Notes under the pieces: model-generated
The model's database searches: none
The model's input: the letters and a program-made list of their open reading frames with translations, nothing else
What the model was told of the DNA's origin: nothing
Part shown: positions 11,121-23,270 of the stretch, one piece after another
Numbering within the stretch: the stretch's first letter is position 1
How the letters are laid out: every line of letters starts with the position of its first letter
NCBI RefSeq assembly: GCF_902150065.1
Contig: NC_043998.1
Location: 1,462,001 to 1,526,000 of the forward strand
Length of the DNA stretch: 64,000 nucleotides
DNA from: Myripristis murdjan
Taxonomy: Eukaryota; Chordata; Actinopteri; Holocentriformes; Holocentridae
Direction of reading: 5' to 3'
Position numbers and translations under genes: made by a program

Positions 11121-12690
11121 AACTGAATACTTTACATATCGCTTACAGTGAATAACATGGTCCATTATACAGGTCATTGTTGTATGGTTAGTATTTCGCC
11201 TTGCAATCATAATGTGACAGATGTATCTGCAAAGTCACAAGCAAATGACGTGCACATCCACAGGAAGAATCTTATTCACTGCAGAATGGAAGAGATGTGC
11301 ATCTTATTTTGACAGTACTGTGCACACCATTAATTAATTCAAACAATATGAGGGTATGATCATGCTCTAATGCCAGTTAAGCATGTTCAAAATCACTGAA
11401 AATCTGACAGTTTTCTAGAGTGTTATATAGTTTTACAAACAGTTTTATAAAGTGTTAAATCTTGGTGATACAAGTCAGTTTAAAGTGTTGAGTGTTTGCA
11501 GTCTGCAGCAGAGGACTTTTGAAGTGTGTATTACAGTTTTGGGGTCGCAGTACAGCTCTGAGCTTTAATTACTGACCCTTTTGTGCTGTTCACTCCAACA
11601 GTAAATGCTCTGCTGTGTTTATGCAGCTTTTGTGTGCTTTAATGCATTAGCCTTGAGGAGTGTTTGCTCACGGGGGTCCAGAATCGCGCATATAGCTGCT
11701 GGCTGTATCAGATGACACGTCTGTCGTTCATGGGATTACGCTGAGCGGCTGAACGGTACAGCTGTCGCCTGCTGCTCACATGCAATAACATAATGCATGT
11801 TGCAGAATTATAACCTGAAGCCGTGCACCTTCACAACACAGAGGGCTGCATGTGCTCTATCTCAGAGGTACAAGAACATTTTTGCATTTACAGAGGCATC
11901 AAGCAAATATGAATTATGCATTGTGTACTAAGGTATTTCACTATGTAGTATTCAGTTACATGGATGTCCAGTGGCAGTAGTGCATGTCTGACTTTTTAAA
12001 AATGTATATACCAGCAGACTATGAAGATTTCTATAACTAGCTTTTCTATTTTCCTATAAATGAAAAAATGGGATAGGCCTCTTACAGGAATGTGTACAGT
12101 AGTGATCTCTGCTAATACCACAAGCAGGATGGGTAGGTAATTTTTGTCAATTACATGTTTTGAAATTTGAAATTTTGAAATTTTCATGATAGTGGTATTA
12201 GTTTAACATGGCTAAAAAAATGTCTAGCCCTCCTCAAATTTTGCCCGCCCCCACCCTTCAGATGGTAGTTACACCCCTGTCCTATAACAGGATGCACTGA
12301 ATAATAAAAATGAGATGCTTGTTTTAACTGGTGAGCCTGTCAGCCGTGATGATAGTGTCGTCAACAGGTTGAGTGGGTCCGTGTGTTCATCCAAAGCCTC
12401 TGTCAGGTGGGTGTGGTGGCTGTCTAGAGTTACAGTGAGTACAGAGAGGCGACTGTATGAGATGCGGCACATAGACACAAATACAGAGGTGATAATACAG
12501 TCTGGGCCCCTCATTTGGTGGTGACTGGTGAGACCTGCTGCATCCACAGCTACTTTCAGCAAGAGCTGGACTTCACGGTGACCAGGACAGGGCACATGAG
12601 ACAAAAAGCAGAAAGGAATTAAACCAGAAACCCAGCCTTGCTTGAAGAGTTCAGAGACTTGAGAGATACAAAGCATTATCATTCTTTGCA
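11121..12690. other. Spacer between rsl1d1 and pirt; no gene seen
   Basis: AT-rich single-copy-looking DNA. A minus-strand open frame at 12269-12721 has no family resemblance and overlaps the pirt start. This interval spans a junction between blocks that are on different chromosomes in human. Confidence 0.5.
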
Positions 12691-12696
12691 GCAAAC

Positions 12697-13014
12697 ATGG
12701 AGGCATTCGGAGGGACTTCACTTCCAGAGGACTCTGCGAGACAAACCCTGCGTCCGGATCCTCACCCCGGCACTCTGGAGCCTCCGAGGTGGACCTACTT
12801 CCACAAACCCATCATCGCAATGGTGATGGGGGCTCTGATGTCTGCTGTGGGAGTGGTTGTCTTCCTGCTCCAGTCCTCAGGGGTGACTAAGGTGTCCCAC
12901 TCTGTCACCTCGGCCTGCCTGTCCGTAGGGCTGATGTTTGTGGTGGTGGGGCTCGTGTGGATTCCCATCCTGAAGGAGAAGCTGAGGCGGAAACGGTTAG
13001 GACAAGGGGCTTGA
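12697..13014 (+). CDS. pirt: Phosphoinositide-interacting protein (Pirt)-like membrane protein
   Basis: A single-exon 105-aa protein. Pirt is a small two-pass plasma membrane protein that binds PIP2 and tunes TRPV1/TRPM8 channels in sensory neurons. Two hydrophobic segments lie at about residues 38-59 and 70-92. The second, with LSVGLMFVVVGLVWIPILKEK, closely follows the human PIRT pattern [21 protein letters not shown], and HKPIIAMVMGA parallels RKPIVIMSVGG. The basic end KEKLRRKR fits the phosphoinositide-binding tail. The ATG sits in a good Kozak context (aaacatgg). It is shorter than human PIRT (137 aa). The next gene, tmem238l, is also PIRT's neighbour on human 17p13, which supports orthology. 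Residual doubt: it could be a Pirt paralogue. Confidence 0.8.
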   Translation: MEAFGGTSLPEDSARQTLRPDPHPGTLEPPRWTYFHKPIIAMVMGALMSAVGVVVFLLQSSGVTKVSHSVTSACLSVGLMFVVVGLVWIPILKEKLRRKRLGQGA

Positions 13015-13482
13015 ACCAGGAATAGGAGATGGTGGACATTATTTAGGAGGAAGAGCATTCAGATCACTTCAGCTAATGTTATAAATGGTGTCTTATGTGA
13101 AGGAGGACTGAAGGAAACCTTGAGGTCTTTGATTCAGGGTCAATATCATTTATTCTGATTGCCGTCTTTGAATGCAGTGGCAGATTGATCAGTTTCCTTT
13201 TAAACTTCCAATAGACCGGCTTGTGTGTGTGGTGTCGTGCTGATAACCGCTTGAGGTCATTGTACTTTGAACACTGTCACTGTAGCTTGTTTCATGTGTA
13301 CCTCCCAGCCAGTGAGAGATACTTCACACTTCACTGTGTTGCAGGCATATCATCACTGCATGAGCCGCCACTACGGCCTGGAATTGCTCCCACATTTGGA
13401 AACTACTTTTGGAATAACAAAATTTCTGGGATAAAATTGGAAAACGTTTAATTTGGACGAACTCCCAACCCAACTGTCCACC

Positions 13483-14010
13483 ATGTCCACGTCCGTGCAG
13501 GTGGAGCCGGTCATGGAGAGGAGGTATGGAGGAGTCGGACGCTGCAAGTGCTCCTTCTGGTTCGCAGTGGCCCACGACATCCTGGGGGTGCTCATCATGA
13601 TGGTGGGGGTGTTCGGGGGGCTGGTCATCCATGACTTGTTCATCTACGCGGGGGGAATCATCATCTTCTTTAGCCTCATCTGGTGGGTGTTCTGGTACTC
13701 CGGGAACATCGACGTGCCGCCCGAGGAGCTGGAGGACGACGTCGGTTTGATCAAGCTGAAGAACCGAGGGATCAGCCGGGTGGTGAGGCGCATGTCCAGC
13801 CGCCTCTCCACTGGAATCAGGAACTCCTTCAGGAGGAACGGCCAGCCCAACAGAGAGGCTCCCAGGGGGCCACAGCCTCAAGAGGGACCCACCAGGCCTT
13901 CAGACACCGGCCCGCAAACACAGACAGACGTGTCACTTTCTATTATCTATGATAACTCTATGATTTCTTCCTCATCTAGAGAATTTGTGAGAGAAACTCT
14001 GTCGGTATGA
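13483..14010 (+). CDS. tmem238l: Transmembrane protein 238-like
   Basis: A single-exon 175-aa protein of unknown molecular role. I start it at the ATG at 13483, in an ideal Kozak context (ccaccatgt); the frame is open further upstream but has no ATG. A short N-terminus leads to GRCKCSFWFAVAHDILGVL. Two membrane segments follow at about 24-48 and 52-72. The family signature IFFSLIWWVFWYSGNIDVP ends the second. The tail is basic then Ser/Pro-rich and acidic-poor. Human TMEM238 and TMEM238L share the 'LIYxGxxxxFxSLxWWVFWYxGNI' pattern. It lies about 470 bases after pirt on the same strand. A candidate polyadenylation signal AATAAA is at 14690-14695, after a CA repeat in the 3' UTR. Confidence 0.82.
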   Translation: MSTSVQVEPVMERRYGGVGRCKCSFWFAVAHDILGVLIMMVGVFGGLVIHDLFIYAGGIIIFFSLIWWVFWYSGNIDVPPEELEDDVGLIKLKNRGISRVVRRMSSRLSTGIRNSFRRNGQPNREAPRGPQPQEGPTRPSDTGPQTQTDVSLSIIYDNSMISSSSREFVRETLSV

Positions 14011-14222
14011 CTTCAGTCACTATGGAGACGCCACAGCAGCCGAGCACCTGAGCTCAACATGCATGACAATGACAATAATGATGAATATGAATCACAATAT
14101 TGATTCTTTTGACAATTTCTGTCTGTTTAAAGGGATTGTGTGCTGAACTTGTAATGATTAAGCAACATCAAGTTCTCCTCTGGACTGAAACCACATGTTC
14201 TTGTCCAGCAGATAAGATGTAA

Positions 14223-14279
<57 letters not shown>

Positions 14280-15087
14280 CAAATGGCACTGATAAAGAGG
14301 CAACAAAGAGTCTCATCTGTCACTGGCTGTGAATCATGTTTGGATTAGTTGGAGGCTTTGCAGAGCAGAGAGGTGATGATTGTGAATTTAATGAAAAGAA
14401 GTAAAAGAATAAAGCAGAATGCATAAAGTCCAGAGGTTAAATCTCAAATGGATGATCTGTGCCCACATATTTTATAGTTGTTTCTTATCTTGTAGTCCTT
14501 AATTATGAATCTCTGGATCTCAAATGGCAGGAGGACATGGGCGATCTGCCGGTACAGCACTGATAGAAATTAAATTAGAGATTTGTCCAATTGTTTGTCC
14601 AACTTCTCAAAGCTTCCTGCACCACAATATAGTTTACACTTTATAGTTGTACATACACGTGGGAACTGTTTATAGACTGTTTGTTATTGAATAAAATGTT
14701 GCCGTTTTAGTATCATTTTGCCTATTTTTGATACATTTAAAATCTCTATTCCAGCTATGGTAATGAATGCACTTGTCTTAAAGACCCCTGTTTTCTGAGT
14801 GTGCGGGATATTTCTGTATACATATATAAATATACTGTATTTAAAAATCATGCACATGACTGTTTTTTGCCTATTGTGATTTATCAGGCTTTATTAAATG
14901 GCACTGATAGATAATATACTGATTAATATCATGGTTTCACAGAGAAGTTGTGGTTGTAACATCAGAGGAAATCTGACTTGAAATTCCTCCAAACCAATCA
15001 TTATGAAATGCTCGTCCATAAATGATTCACATCTTTATTTGTGGCAGTAAAGTATTCAGTAAAGGGCCTGTAAATTTAATAGTTCAC

Positions 15088-15090
<3 letters not shown>
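14011..15090 (+). other. tmem238l 3' UTR and spacer
   Basis: It contains a (CA)n run at 14228-14275, AATAAA signals at about 14408 and at 14690-14695, and AT-rich spacer. No coding signal is seen. Confidence 0.6.
14228..14275. repeat. (CA)n microsatellite
   Basis: About 24 CA units in the tmem238l 3' UTR. Confidence 0.95.

Positions 15091-15091
<1 letters not shown>

Positions 15092-15134
<43 letters not shown>
15092..15134. repeat. (CA)n microsatellite
   Basis: About 21 CA units just upstream of the transposase remnant. Confidence 0.95.
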
Positions 15135-15138
<4 letters not shown>

Positions 15139-15284
15139 AAACAGAGTGAGCTTGGCGAAGTTATCTCTGAGTAAAGTGTCCAGTAAATGTTGAGAGAAAA
15201 AAAGGTTTATGTGCAAAGTCCTGCTGTTATTACTGCAGCTTCTGTTTAAAAGGGGCTCACCTGCGCTCTTATTTTTACTAGTGT

Positions 15285-16487
15285 TACAGTATAGTTCACT
15301 AGCAAAGTGCCGCAAGATTGTTGGCCATTTCAAACAAAGCCCTGCGAGTACCACAGAACTTAACCAGCAACAAGTAGCACTTGGACAAAAGAGCGAGCAA
15401 CTTACAAGATGTACCGACCAGGTGGAATTCAACACTGGCAATGGTCTCACGCTTCCTACGCAACCAAGAGGCTGTCCGGGCTACGTTGGACCAACAGAAC
15501 AAGCACAGATTGGCCATGCCAACCGAAGCTGAGGTGGGGAAACTGCAAAGGCTGGAGGTTCTGCTCGAACCATGCAGGTACGCCCAAATAAACAAGTCCA
15601 TTTCAATGAAATAAACTACTGTCACATGTATAATCCAAAAATGAATGAATATTAGGTAGTTACTTTTAATGACAATTAAACTGGAAATCAGTTACACTTT
15701 AAATATCCAGTTAAGTTTATTTTGCAAACTTATCCACCTCTGCAGGTATGTGACTGAGCTGCTTGGTGGTGAGGCCTACGTCTCCTCCGTCATGGACATC
15801 ACTGATGATGATCCAGCCTATGTGGTGAAGTTCAAGAATGCCTTCCAGAGGGACCTGGCAGCACGACGAGCTGATGCCAATGAGACATGGTTCAAGGTGG
15901 CCACAGCACTCGATCCACGTTTTAAGGATTTGAAATGTCTTCCAAGAGAAAAGAGAGAAGAGGTAAAGACTATAAGGATAAACTGGACTAATGAGTCCAA
16001 TTTAAGCCTACTGCACTTATATTAATGACAATCATTCATTCATCCACCTGTCCATCTATTCATTCATTCATCCGGGTGTGGACCAGTCTGGAGAACATGC
16101 TCCAAGCAGCAGAGCCCAGAAGAGCAGCTACTCTCCAGCCCTCCACAGAGGATGATGAACCCGCTCAGAAGAAGAGGAGGAGCGCTCTCCTGCTGGGGTC
16201 CGACTCTGACTCTGAAGAAGATGGAATGGAGTCTGGAGAGCTGCAGCGCGACAGAGCAGAGCCCAGCATCAGTATTGATGACTGTCCCCTGCAGTGGTGG
16301 TCTGCTCACTCAGGAAAAGCTGTCAGCCCTAGCACGCAAGTATCTGGCCTCCCCGGCAACATCCGTACCTTGTGAGAGACTGTTTAGCCTCGCAGGCCAT
16401 ATAGTGCAAAAGAAAAGGGCAGCCTTGCTCCCAGAAAATGTGACCAAGCTGGTCTGTCTCAGTGATTGGCTGAAGAAGAAGAAATAA
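15285..16487 (+). pseudogene. Decayed ZBED1-like hAT transposase
   Basis: The order of hAT/ZBED transposase motifs is intact but spread over several frames. First comes LAKCRKIVGHFKQSP (15299 on). Then DVPTRWNSTLAMVSRFLRN (about 15405). Then LEVLLEPCRYVTELLGGEAYVSS, ATALDPRFKDLKCLPREKRE, PLQWWSAHSGK, and the dimerisation end LARKYLASPATSVPCERLFS to DWLKKKK, stop at 16487. Between LLEPC and RYVTEL lies a 168-base GT…AG segment (15578-15745) that could be an intron or an insertion. Frame changes fall near 15400, 15960-16075 and 16315. A block of about 20 residues expected between YVSS and the TDDDPAY segment is missing. The N-terminal BED finger was not found. It is a dead plain DNA transposon copy. 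Confidence 0.85.
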
Positions 16488-16585
16488 GAGGCATGCGGTC
16501 AGCATAGCTATGTCTCTGTAGCCTACTAGAAGTGATTGCTTATTTCAGCACTTTATTTTGCAATGATGAACAATGTTATTTTTGA

Positions 16586-16800
16586 TGTGCTAACTTACAG
16601 CACTGTGATTGATGGGTCTGTTTTATTTATTTTATATTATCTGAAGCAGAGGAAAAGCAACAAGTTCAGTGTTCAATACTTATGTATTGCTCAGAAAAGT
16701 GTTTTTACTGTTGTGTTAGCTTACAGCACTTTATATGGACCTGATGTTTTATTTTTTTTTATAGTCTGAAGCATTCTCAGGAAAATAAGTGTTCAACTTA
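16586..16800. repeat. Imperfect direct duplication 3' of the transposase
   Basis: The phrase 'gctaacttacagcact' at about 16590 returns as 'gttagcttacagcact' at about 16718. It is followed in both copies by 'tgatg…tgttttatttatttt' and 'ctgaagca…gtgttcaa'. This is a unit of roughly 125 bases repeated twice, probably the element's 3' non-coding region. Confidence 0.55.
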
Positions 16801-18402
16801 GTCTAGTCTCAAATACAGTGGAATGTAAATGGCTAGGACTGCATCTGTTCAAGTCTGTTGAAAACAATAAATGACTTTATAAAGCCACTTTTTTTGTTAT
16901 ATATCAATCTTTTGATCTGCCACAATAATGTAAGGAATTTAAAGGAAAATACCTCAAGCTCAGGCTTTTCTCAGCAATTTTTAGGTGAGATTAAAAAAAG
17001 ATTCATTAGATCAATTAATTACAGATCATAATTAATTAATCTCTCAATTTTTTTAATCTCTTGACACCACACATTTTTTTACTGCTGCTCTCCTACTAAT
17101 GCAGCTGAAAATCTGTAGCTGAGAAGACATACAAGCCTCTGCAGAGTGATGAAAACATGAAATAAAAACAGAAAGACGTGCACACAGCAAACGGAGGCTG
17201 CTTAGTGGAAACTGAGTCTCTCAAACGTTTCAAACTTTCCAGAAAAAAATGAACGGTGCATTTTGAGATCATCCTTTGATTCTTTTGTTCAATGCAGCTC
17301 GACCAACCTGCAGAAAACTGTAAAGATAAAAGTTGGTGTTCAGCTGCACAGCCATCGTTTCAAAAGTGATGGCATGGAAAGTTGAGGACTAAGACTTTTT
17401 TTTTCTCCTTTATATAAAAATAAATGAACAGCTTTGTGTCACTGTTCTGTCTATGAATTAAACCATTCAGTTGGGCTTTGAAAGGTTTTATTCCACCCTC
17501 TGAAAATATTTTACTTGAGTCATTTCTAATGACTCAAGTGTTTTCTATTTTTTTCCCCTATATTATTTTAACAAATTCTGTGATTTTCTTGTAATTTAAT
17601 TTTAAATATTTATTAAATATTTCTAAAATACTTTTGTACGTTTGTGTGGTCATTTTTACTTTTTGTGTGTGTGTATGTACTGATTTTCTAGTATTGTTTT
17701 ATTAGTTTTGTGTGTTTATTTATTTATTTATGGTAATTTTCTTGCTCATTTCTGGCTCATTTACTCATCACCTTTCTCCCATGTTTCTGAAGGTAGTCAG
17801 GTGAATCTGCTCAGGTTTCAGAGCGTTAAAAGCTTGTAGAAGGTGTGTGAATGCAGCCGAACATTCAGATGCCTTTCAGAAGCATTTCAACAAAAAATAA
17901 AAATAAAATAATTAATTGTCGGTGAAATAAAATGCGGGCGACAGGGGGAAAACAGCCTCCTCTGTGCTGCATACAGACTCACTCAGAAAACTTAATCTCA
18001 GGTCAGATTAGATAACTGGCAATCAGGCAAGATAATCTGCATATCTGAGTGCAGATTTCTGAAGGCTCTGATCGACTCTGGATGTCAGCAGATTCCTCTT
18101 TTCCCACTGAGCCTCACAGCAGAGACAGAGGACGACAGGAACTGTTTAGTGATGCAACACAGCAGCCAGCTGTTGGGAGGGAGGAATAAAGTTGGTGAAA
18201 GGTAAAGCATGCAAACATCTGGTCTACCACAAATACAACAAAGAAGAGGAGGAGGATGAGGAGAAGGAGGAGGAGGCCTTTTTTTCCACAGAATATATAA
18301 TATTGACTTGTATAATTTTGTATATTAACAATATCTCGGCCTACATTGCACTCCAGGGGTTGGCACTAATGCATCTACAACCTGTTTGCCAACCTCAGTT
18401 AA

Positions 18403-18416
18403 ATACGAGAAGAGAA

Positions 18417-18463
<47 letters not shown>

Positions 18464-18470
18464 AGAAGAG
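18403..18470. repeat. (GAA)n microsatellite
   Basis: Imperfect GAA/GAG trinucleotide run. Confidence 0.9.
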
Positions 18471-18579
18471 CAAGGCAAGATGAATTTATCTGTCCAGCAC
18501 CATTCAAATAGAAATACATTAAGAAAAATAAAACATTAAATTAAACATTAAAAGTTTAAAATCAATTAAAGCAGAAAAA

Positions 18580-18651
18580 AACAAACAAAACAAAACAAAC
18601 AAACAAACAAACAAACAAACAAACAAACAAACAAACAAACAAACAAACAAA
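18580..18651. repeat. (AAAC)n microsatellite
   Basis: About 16 near-perfect AAAC units. Confidence 0.95.
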
Positions 18652-18892
18652 GGATTAAGGAAAGGTTTAAAGACGAGTAGACAACCAATATCTGAGGAGA
18701 GCAAACTTGATAGAGAGAACATAATTTTATATCCTTTATTTTACTTATTTCTTTTAGTTAGTTATTTTTAATGTAGTTGGATTCTGCATTGACGCTCCAT
18801 TTCAATTGGTGGCGGTATTTCACCAAAACGTTGTTTGACCACCGCCATAAAAACTCAAGAAAAATCGAAGAAGAAGAAGTCGCATGTAAACA

Positions 18893-18909
18893 GTAAATAT
18901 GGCGGCGCC
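18893..18909 (+). promoter_or_regulatory. acadsb: YY1-like element over the acadsb start codon
   Basis: The text 'aaatATGGCGGCGCC' fits the YY1 consensus AAnATGGCGGC, which often overlaps initiator codons of vertebrate housekeeping and mitochondrial genes. Confidence 0.5.
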
Positions 18910-21900
18910 GTTGGTCAGGACTCTCTCTAAGGTGAGATGAACGTACAAGGGAAGAATCGTAATTACATTTTATAGACTTGTTATGATTTGTATTATTTAT
19001 TCTGCATTTTTTTCCCACTAAAACACCGACCTAACTGTTACATGAGCGTTTTTTTTTTATCCTCTGCCACCTTCACATCACCCCGTTACATAACCAGGCT
19101 GTCGGTATCACGTAACGACGCCAGCTAGCTAAATGACTGGCGGTAGCATTTAGCCGAGCACAAAAACCTACACAAATGAAGGTGTGGGTTTCATTTTAAA
19201 CCAGCCAACACACACACAAGACATATAGGAGATGGTGTATAATGGGATTTGAGTCGCACTCAGCTCTAACTGTGCGCTAGCCGCTTACCCTGCCGTGTGT
19301 CCAGGTTGGCAGGCACATCTCCCGGCCGTGGGGTGCTGGCCAGGCCGGGGTCCGGAGCAGGTCCACCAGGTCTGCCCCAGATGTGGCCTCGGAGCAGGCG
19401 GCTGGGCTGGGGGTCTCCTTCCCCCCCTTACAGACCTACTCCGAGGAGGAGGGCATGATGAGGGACGCAGGTGAGCTGTCAGTTAAGCTGTATGACTCGA
19501 TTTAAAGATAAAGTAAAGATGTTTAAAGACTTTGTGACAAACTGGCAATTTCAGGGGGGTTTCTTGACCTCAGACTTCCAGGTGTCTGAATGGAAATGGG
19601 TTCTCTGGGCAGCCACGGGTCTCCCCTTGGCAAACATGCCCACCTTATGCTAAATATTTGTGCAGACCGGGGTCTAAACAGTGTTGGAGCTGCATCAGTT
19701 GGCTTTGACTGGAAAGCTGAGACTCTTGTGGGTCCAATGAGACACATTTGATACATGTGTGATGATGTTTGCCCCCATAGGAGCCATTTCACTGTAGTGA
19801 GAGCATTTTTGAAACTTGACATCACTGTGTAAAGTGTATAGTGACTTCTGAGAGAATCACAGCCTCATGAAACTTTACATCCATAAACTGGAGGGTAATG
19901 CAAAAAACAAAAATGGCAATAAATCATAACGTTGAATTGCAATACTTGTATTGACCACTAAATATCCTGTGTCATGTGTCTGAGCAGTGAAGAAATATGC
20001 ACAAGAGCGCATCGCCCCGTTTGTGTCAAAGATGGACGAGAACTCTGCCATGGATGAAGAAGTGATCAAATCCCTCTTTGAACAGGGCGTACGTGTCATT
20101 ATTATTATTATTGTTATTGTTTGTTTAATATAATAGTAAATAAGTAGATATGCCAAAACAGAGGCTTTCCTTTTCACAAACTTGCCGTCCGGTGTTTCAC
20201 AGCTCATGGGCATTGAGATCGACCCCGAGTATGGCGGCACCGGCTCCACCTTCTTCTCCTCCATCCTGGTCATCGAGGAGCTGGCGAAGGTGGACCCGTC
20301 GGTGGCGGTGCTGTGTGACATCCAGAACACCCTGATCAACACGCTGGTCGCCAACCTCGGCACCCTGGCGCAGAAGGAGCACTACCTCAGCCGGCTGTCC
20401 ACTGACATGGTGAGTTAGGGATAAAAAAAAAAAAAAAAACACTTTATTATCATAAAGTGAAATGGTGCTTTCCTTGTAATAGCTTGAGAAAGCTATGACT
20501 TAATGACTGGTGTGTTTTTCTCCATCATCTTACACACTGATGTCACGTCACACAGGTTGGCAGCTTCTGTCTGTCTGAGGCGGAGTCGGGCAGTGACGCG
20601 TTTGCTTTAAAGACGCGCGCCGAAAAACAGAAGGACTACTACGTTATAAACGGATCTAAGATGTGGATCAGTAACGCAGAGCATGCCGGGGTTTTCTTGG
20701 TGATGGCCAACGTGGACCCCGCCGCGGTGAGTAAGACCTTAACTTTACACTCTCACTGCCTGTTTTCAGCCTAATCATACAGGACACCTCCCATGTCAGC
20801 TCAGAGTTAACAAACTGCATAACTGTACACTGTTTAAACTGTTTATTTAACTAGTTCAATGTGCAGTAATTACTACCTGTAGAACTTGACAACAATTCAA
20901 TGCAACTGACCCAGTTTCCTCTTGTTTCCGATTTCTGGTTCCGATTTTATTCTATTTTATCTTTTCTTCCAATAAGAGCCGTTATTGTGCAAAATTACCT
21001 AGTGCAGCTTTAAACCAAATAATCTCATTTCATTATGGTTTTGTTTCACACTGAGATGATTTATCATCTGGTTTATAGTTTCACATTAATTTGTAGAGAC
21101 TGATGCTGTTGATCCTTTTCAAGCTGACCTCGGCCATACTGTGGAAACTGTTGGGTATGATGCTGATTTATAGTTAAATGGTAAAGTAAAGGCCAGCTCC
21201 CCTTGTGGTTGCCAGGGTTACAGAGGCATCACCTGCTTCATCGTGGACCGGGACACGGAGGGGCTCGAGATCTGCAAGAAGGAGAACAAGCTGGGCCTGC
21301 GGGCGTCCTCCACCTGTCCGCTCAACTTCGACAATGTCAAGGTGCGCTCACACACCTTGTACTTCACTTTATCGGCGTAAAACAAATAAACATGTCACCC
21401 TTAGTAACTTAATACTCTGTGTCGAAGGTCCCAGAGAAGAACATTTTGGGTAAAGTTGGACAGGGGTACAAGTACGCCATCGGGATGTTGAACGAGGGCA
21501 GGATTGGAATTGCTGCTCAGGTGAGCCAGTGAGACGCCGTACCCTAAAACTGCTCTCTTTTGTCTAGGTTTTGCACCTCAAGGGGTTCAGAGAAGTAATA
21601 TTTAAGCTGCATTACCTTTTGTATCATGTTTCAGATGCTGGGGCTGGCGCAGGGATGTTTTGACCACACTGTTCCTTACACCAGACAGAGGGTCCAGTTT
21701 GGAAAACGTATATTCGACTTCCAGGTAAAGATTCAAAGAAAGACCATCCACACTTTGTGTTTCACATTCTCCCAAGTCTCAGTGTTTTGTTAATTTTTAC
21801 TAAGCGATTTGCTCTTTTTCTTGTGTGTGTTTCAGGGCATGCAGCACCAGATAGCACACGTAGCCACGCAGATTGAAGCGGCCCGGCTGCTGACCTACAA

Positions 21901-23270
21901 CGCCGCCCGTCTGAAGGAGGCAGGAAGACCTTTTATCAAGGAAGCCTGCATGGCTAAATACTTTGCAGCTGAGGTGAGCTCTAGATCAGTTGACTGCACC
22001 ATATTACAGAGATGGAGGTTTCCATAATTATAGTGTTTATGACAATCCTGATTGTTTTGGTAAATATTATGAGCAGGATTACTAGTTTATTTCCCATTTG
22101 ATATTAAGATTTGTTTTCACTCTTGCTGCCTTACTCTTATTTACAATTGTTAAATAATAAATAATTGTTTTGTAATTACATTAGGATGCAGCTGCAACCC
22201 CTAAGGCAACTTTGCATAGAATCTGTACTTTGTCTTCTTCTGGTTTAAAATCAAAATATGTCCAAATGACAGGCAGTGATCCATTTTTAGGAACTGAAAC
22301 TACATGTACATTTTCAGATAGTCGATGTAAGGTGTATTTTTCATTCCACCGGAGCTGCGTGCTCTCTAATTGTAACTTCAGTTGCATGTGTGCACCTTGT
22401 AATTGTACATAGGTTTTACTTTTTTATATACCACACTGTGATTTTCAGCGGAGTTTAGAAATAGAAGAAGTTCTTCAATATTGCCAAATAAAATCACAGT
22501 GTAAAGCCATTTATAAATAATTGTGCAGGCCAAAGAAGATGTTTTCCCCCACGTTTTTGTGTATTATATCATGTTTTCTGTTTTCTCTGACTCAGGTTGC
22601 GACTCTCACCACCTCCAAATGCATAGAGTGGATGGGAGGGGTAGGCTTCACCAAAGACTACCCCATAGAGAAATACTACAGAGACTGTAAAATTGGTGAG
22701 CATGGCCGGGCAAACCCTGACCTCTGCATGCTGTTACACAGATCAGGGGAGGTTTAAATAACCGTTCCTAAAAACCACAGTGTTGTTGACGAGGACAGAG
22801 CACACGAAGGTCGACTGTAGTTGCGGTGATTGGAGCAAAGCGGGGTGGAGAGAGGGGCTGATAGCTGTGGCTGCGGCTGCCCAGGAGGCCAAGTAATCTG
22901 ACTCCGCAGGAATTCCCCCGCCTGACCTTGGTGCGCCGACAGCGTCATTAAACTAACACACACCCAAGGAAGCCGTCAGGGCAGAATGTCACTTTTCCTT
23001 TCATCACTTCCATTTTCTATTTCTTTTTTTTTTTTTTTCAACCTGAGCAAAACGCGGATTCAGTTGCACGATAAGCTACTTGTTCCCCTTTCTCCTGCTA
23101 GTGAAAGCTACACATGAATCAGTAGAATTTGAAAAAAAAATGTCCTTGCAATCTCTCAGTCATTCTCATGCCTGTTTTTGTCTCCATACTCAGGTACCAT
23201 TTACGAAGGCACAACAAACGTCCAGCTGTCCACCATGGCAAAGTTCATCGATAAGGAATATGACCACTGA
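18899..23270 (+). CDS. acadsb: Short/branched-chain acyl-CoA dehydrogenase, mitochondrial
   Basis: A FAD enzyme of isoleucine breakdown: it oxidises 2-methylbutyryl-CoA to tiglyl-CoA in the mitochondrial matrix and passes electrons to ETF. There are eleven exons: 18899-18931, 19305-19470, 19988-20088, 20203-20409, 20556-20726, 21216-21341, 21428-21520, 21635-21724, 21836-21973, 22596-22695 and 23194-23270. They splice in frame to 433 aa (human 432). An Arg-rich N-terminus ([14 protein letters not shown]) fits a mitochondrial presequence. Conserved blocks include [68 protein letters not shown] and [16 protein letters not shown]. The catalytic base is Glu413 in TIYEGTTN, aligning with human Glu414. 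All catalytic regions look intact. AATAAA lies at 24006-24011. In human it neighbours HMX3, as here. Confidence 0.97.

Larger units (their letters stand above)
16905..18790. other. Spacer before acadsb; no gene seen
   Basis: AT-rich DNA with a GAA array (18403-18470) and an AAAC array (18580-18651). The long acidic open frame at 18192-18539 is only the GAA array translated. Confidence 0.6.

Noticed and set aside
12269-12721. 150-codon minus-strand frame overlapping the pirt start
   Set aside because: No recognisable domain, low-complexity-free but unconserved-looking text, and no splice context.
18192-18539. Acidic 115-codon frame
   Set aside because: It is a GAA microsatellite translated, with no domain or conserved start.
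18580-18651. Regular array considered as CRISPR-like
   Set aside because: It is a 4-base microsatellite in a vertebrate genome, with no spacer structure.
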